Source of the DNA: Alphaproteobacteria bacterium
GTDB taxonomy: Bacteria > Pseudomonadota > Alphaproteobacteria > Rickettsiales > UBA998
Assembly (NCBI GenBank): GCA_021730835.1
Contig: JAKFYP010000138.1
Location: 1-5,667 of the forward strand
Length of the DNA stretch: 5,667 nt
Direction: 5' to 3'
In this document: positions 4,532 through 5,667 of the stretch, in pieces
Layout of the letters: every line of letters begins with the position of its first letter
How positions within the stretch are numbered: the stretch's first letter is position 1
Made by a program: the position numbers and the translations under genes
The notes under the pieces: generated by a model
Told to the model about the DNA's origin: nothing
The model's database searches: none
Seen by the model: the letters and a program-made list of their open reading frames with translations, nothing else

Positions 4532-5667
4532 ACCGCCCCGGCCCGTTCTCCTGCCGCAAATCGCCTTCCATAGCGCGAAATTCATGCTCAGGAATGCCGC
4601 TGCGCGAGGCCGCTTGCGCCCGCACCGCCGTTTTGAAATGCTGCGCATCGCGCCCGGTTGAGCGCATATGGGGTTGCAGAATATCGAACAGGGCGGCGGC
4701 GTTTTCCGATGCGTGCAAGGGCGGCAACGCGAACAGGGCGGCGGCGATATGCGGCGCAACGGAAGCCATGCCGGGAGATATATCCGGTTTGGGCAAACGG
4801 CTGCGCTGCTCGATGGCAAATTCTTTCTGCGCTATCAGGCCGCTCACCTCTTCCGCCGAAGCGTAGACGTGATCCATCTGCGCGATTTTTTCCGCCAGCG
4901 CCGGTCGCAGCGTGGCCCGATCCTCCTCGGGGAAGCAAACCAGCGCCTGCGCCAGTTCACCTGCGATGACCTCGATTTTCTGCTCTTTTTGCGACAATAG
5001 CCGCATGGTTTCATCGGCGATTTTCGTCGCCAGCGCCGGGCATTCCTTGCAATCTGGATTCTCCAGCGTCATCTGGCGGGCGATGTAATCCGATAGTTTG
5101 CCAACAAACTCCTTGGTTTCCGCCTGCCCGAATACCGCCGTCGTATTTTCCAGAAACCGCCGCGCCGATTCAGCAGCGAATTTTTCCATGCCTGCCGCCT
5201 GCTTGCCGTATTCATCGGTCTGCATCAGATAGACGGTCGCATCGCCCAGCAGGTAAATCATCTCCCCCATTTTCTGAAAGAAATTTCCTTTGCTGCCGCC
5301 GCTGATCGTCCCGGCCAGACTCGATCCCATAAACATGGCGGCGGAGAGATGCTGCGGATTCTCGCGGATTTCCTGATAAGCCCGCTCGACACTCGGCCAG
5401 TCGGCTTTTTTATCGTAATGCACCGTCGGCGACATCACCAGCCCCCACCCGGCCACAGAGTTGGCGGCACGGGCCATATCCAGCTTATTGCCGAAGATTT
5501 TTCCCTGAATGTCCTTTTGTTTTTCCGTATCAAGCGCATGTAGCTTCAGCGCCTCATTATTCATCTGCAACTGAAGCAGGCTGGATGAGACCAGAAAAAC
5601 ATTCGCCAGCACCTGCGTCGCTGCCCCGGCCTGAATCGGGTATTTGCGCATGATGTCGTCCAGCGGC
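4530..5667 (-). CDS. Hypothetical protein with hydrophobic N-terminal half, 5' partial
   Basis: I do not recognise this protein. The first Met visible is at 5649-5651 (373 residues from there). The frame stays open to the window edge, adding P-L-D-D-I before that Met, and no good Shine-Dalgarno is seen, so the true start is probably outside. Numbered from the visible Met, four hydrophobic stretches appear at about 8-26 (AGAATQVLANVFLVSSSLL), 60-74, 102-118 (LSAAMFMGSSLAGTISG) and 127-143 (MIYLLGDATVYLM). They suggest an integral membrane N-terminal half, with short, Gly/Ala/Ser-rich helices. The rest, from about 150, is charged, mostly helical and soluble in character, with a CKEC pair at 201-204. 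The C-terminus is polar. The gene converges on the epimerase gene and ends inside that gene's terminator T run, leaving no separate terminator. No function is proposed. Confidence 0.75.
   Translation of the reverse strand, partial: PLDDIMRKYPIQAGAATQVLANVFLVSSSLLQLQMNNEALKLHALDTEKQKDIQGKIFGNKLDMARAANSVAGWGLVMSPTVHYDKKADWPSVERAYQEIRENPQHLSAAMFMGSSLAGTISGGSKGNFFQKMGEMIYLLGDATVYLMQTDEYGKQAAGMEKFAAESARRFLENTTAVFGQAETKEFVGKLSDYIARQMTLENPDCKECPALATKIADETMRLLSQKEQKIEVIAGELAQALVCFPEEDRATLRPALAEKIAQMDHVYASAEEVSGLIAQKEFAIEQRSRLPKPDISPGMASVAPHIAAALFALPPLHASENAAALFDILQPHMRSTGRDAQHFKTAVRAQAASRSGIPEHEFRAMEGDLRQENGPGR

Overview
The window looks like a bacterial chromosome of moderate to high GC, probably a proteobacterium and perhaps an alphaproteobacterium. 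That guess rests on overall composition and protein style, not on a marker gene. It holds one striking gene, a large secreted alginate-modifying enzyme. Around it are a short housekeeping-type operon, the end of an insertion sequence and an unrecognised membrane-protein gene.

Layout: positions 1-161 are the right-hand end of an ISL3-family insertion sequence, with the transposase C-terminus and a terminal inverted repeat. The transposase frame reads past the repeat and stops at 209. Positions 210-428 hold no convincing gene, only a hairpin-plus-T-run terminator at 268-290. Positions 429-1879 carry a tight minus-strand operon. Read in transcription order it encodes a small exported Cys-containing protein, a small cupin and an alpha/beta-hydrolase esterase. 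The cupin start lies inside the end of the first gene, and the esterase starts 1 nt after the cupin stop. Positions 1880-2014 are an AT-rich divergent promoter region with a perfect 8-bp inverted repeat and a strong Shine-Dalgarno for the plus-strand gene.

Positions 2015-4483 encode an 822-residue mannuronan C-5-epimerase of the Azotobacter AlgE type. It has a parallel beta-helix catalytic module with all recognisable catalytic residues. Next come exactly 40 uninterrupted RTX nonapeptides (1080 bp, no register break), then a C-terminal type I secretion tail ending in DFFIF. A strong terminator at 4494-4531 follows. Convergent to it, from the right edge to 4530, is a minus-strand gene for a protein with a hydrophobic N-terminal half that I do not recognise. 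Its 5' end is probably outside the window.

Taken together, the epimerase appears to be a single-gene transcription unit with its own promoter and terminator. No alginate biosynthesis, alginate lyase or type I secretion genes are visible beside it, so its exporter and substrate must come from elsewhere. I see no CRISPR array, tRNA or rRNA. The most novel element is the architecture of the epimerase: one catalytic module with one very long RTX roll, rather than the short R-modules of the Azotobacter enzymes. Part of that roll has a higher-order six-repeat period.
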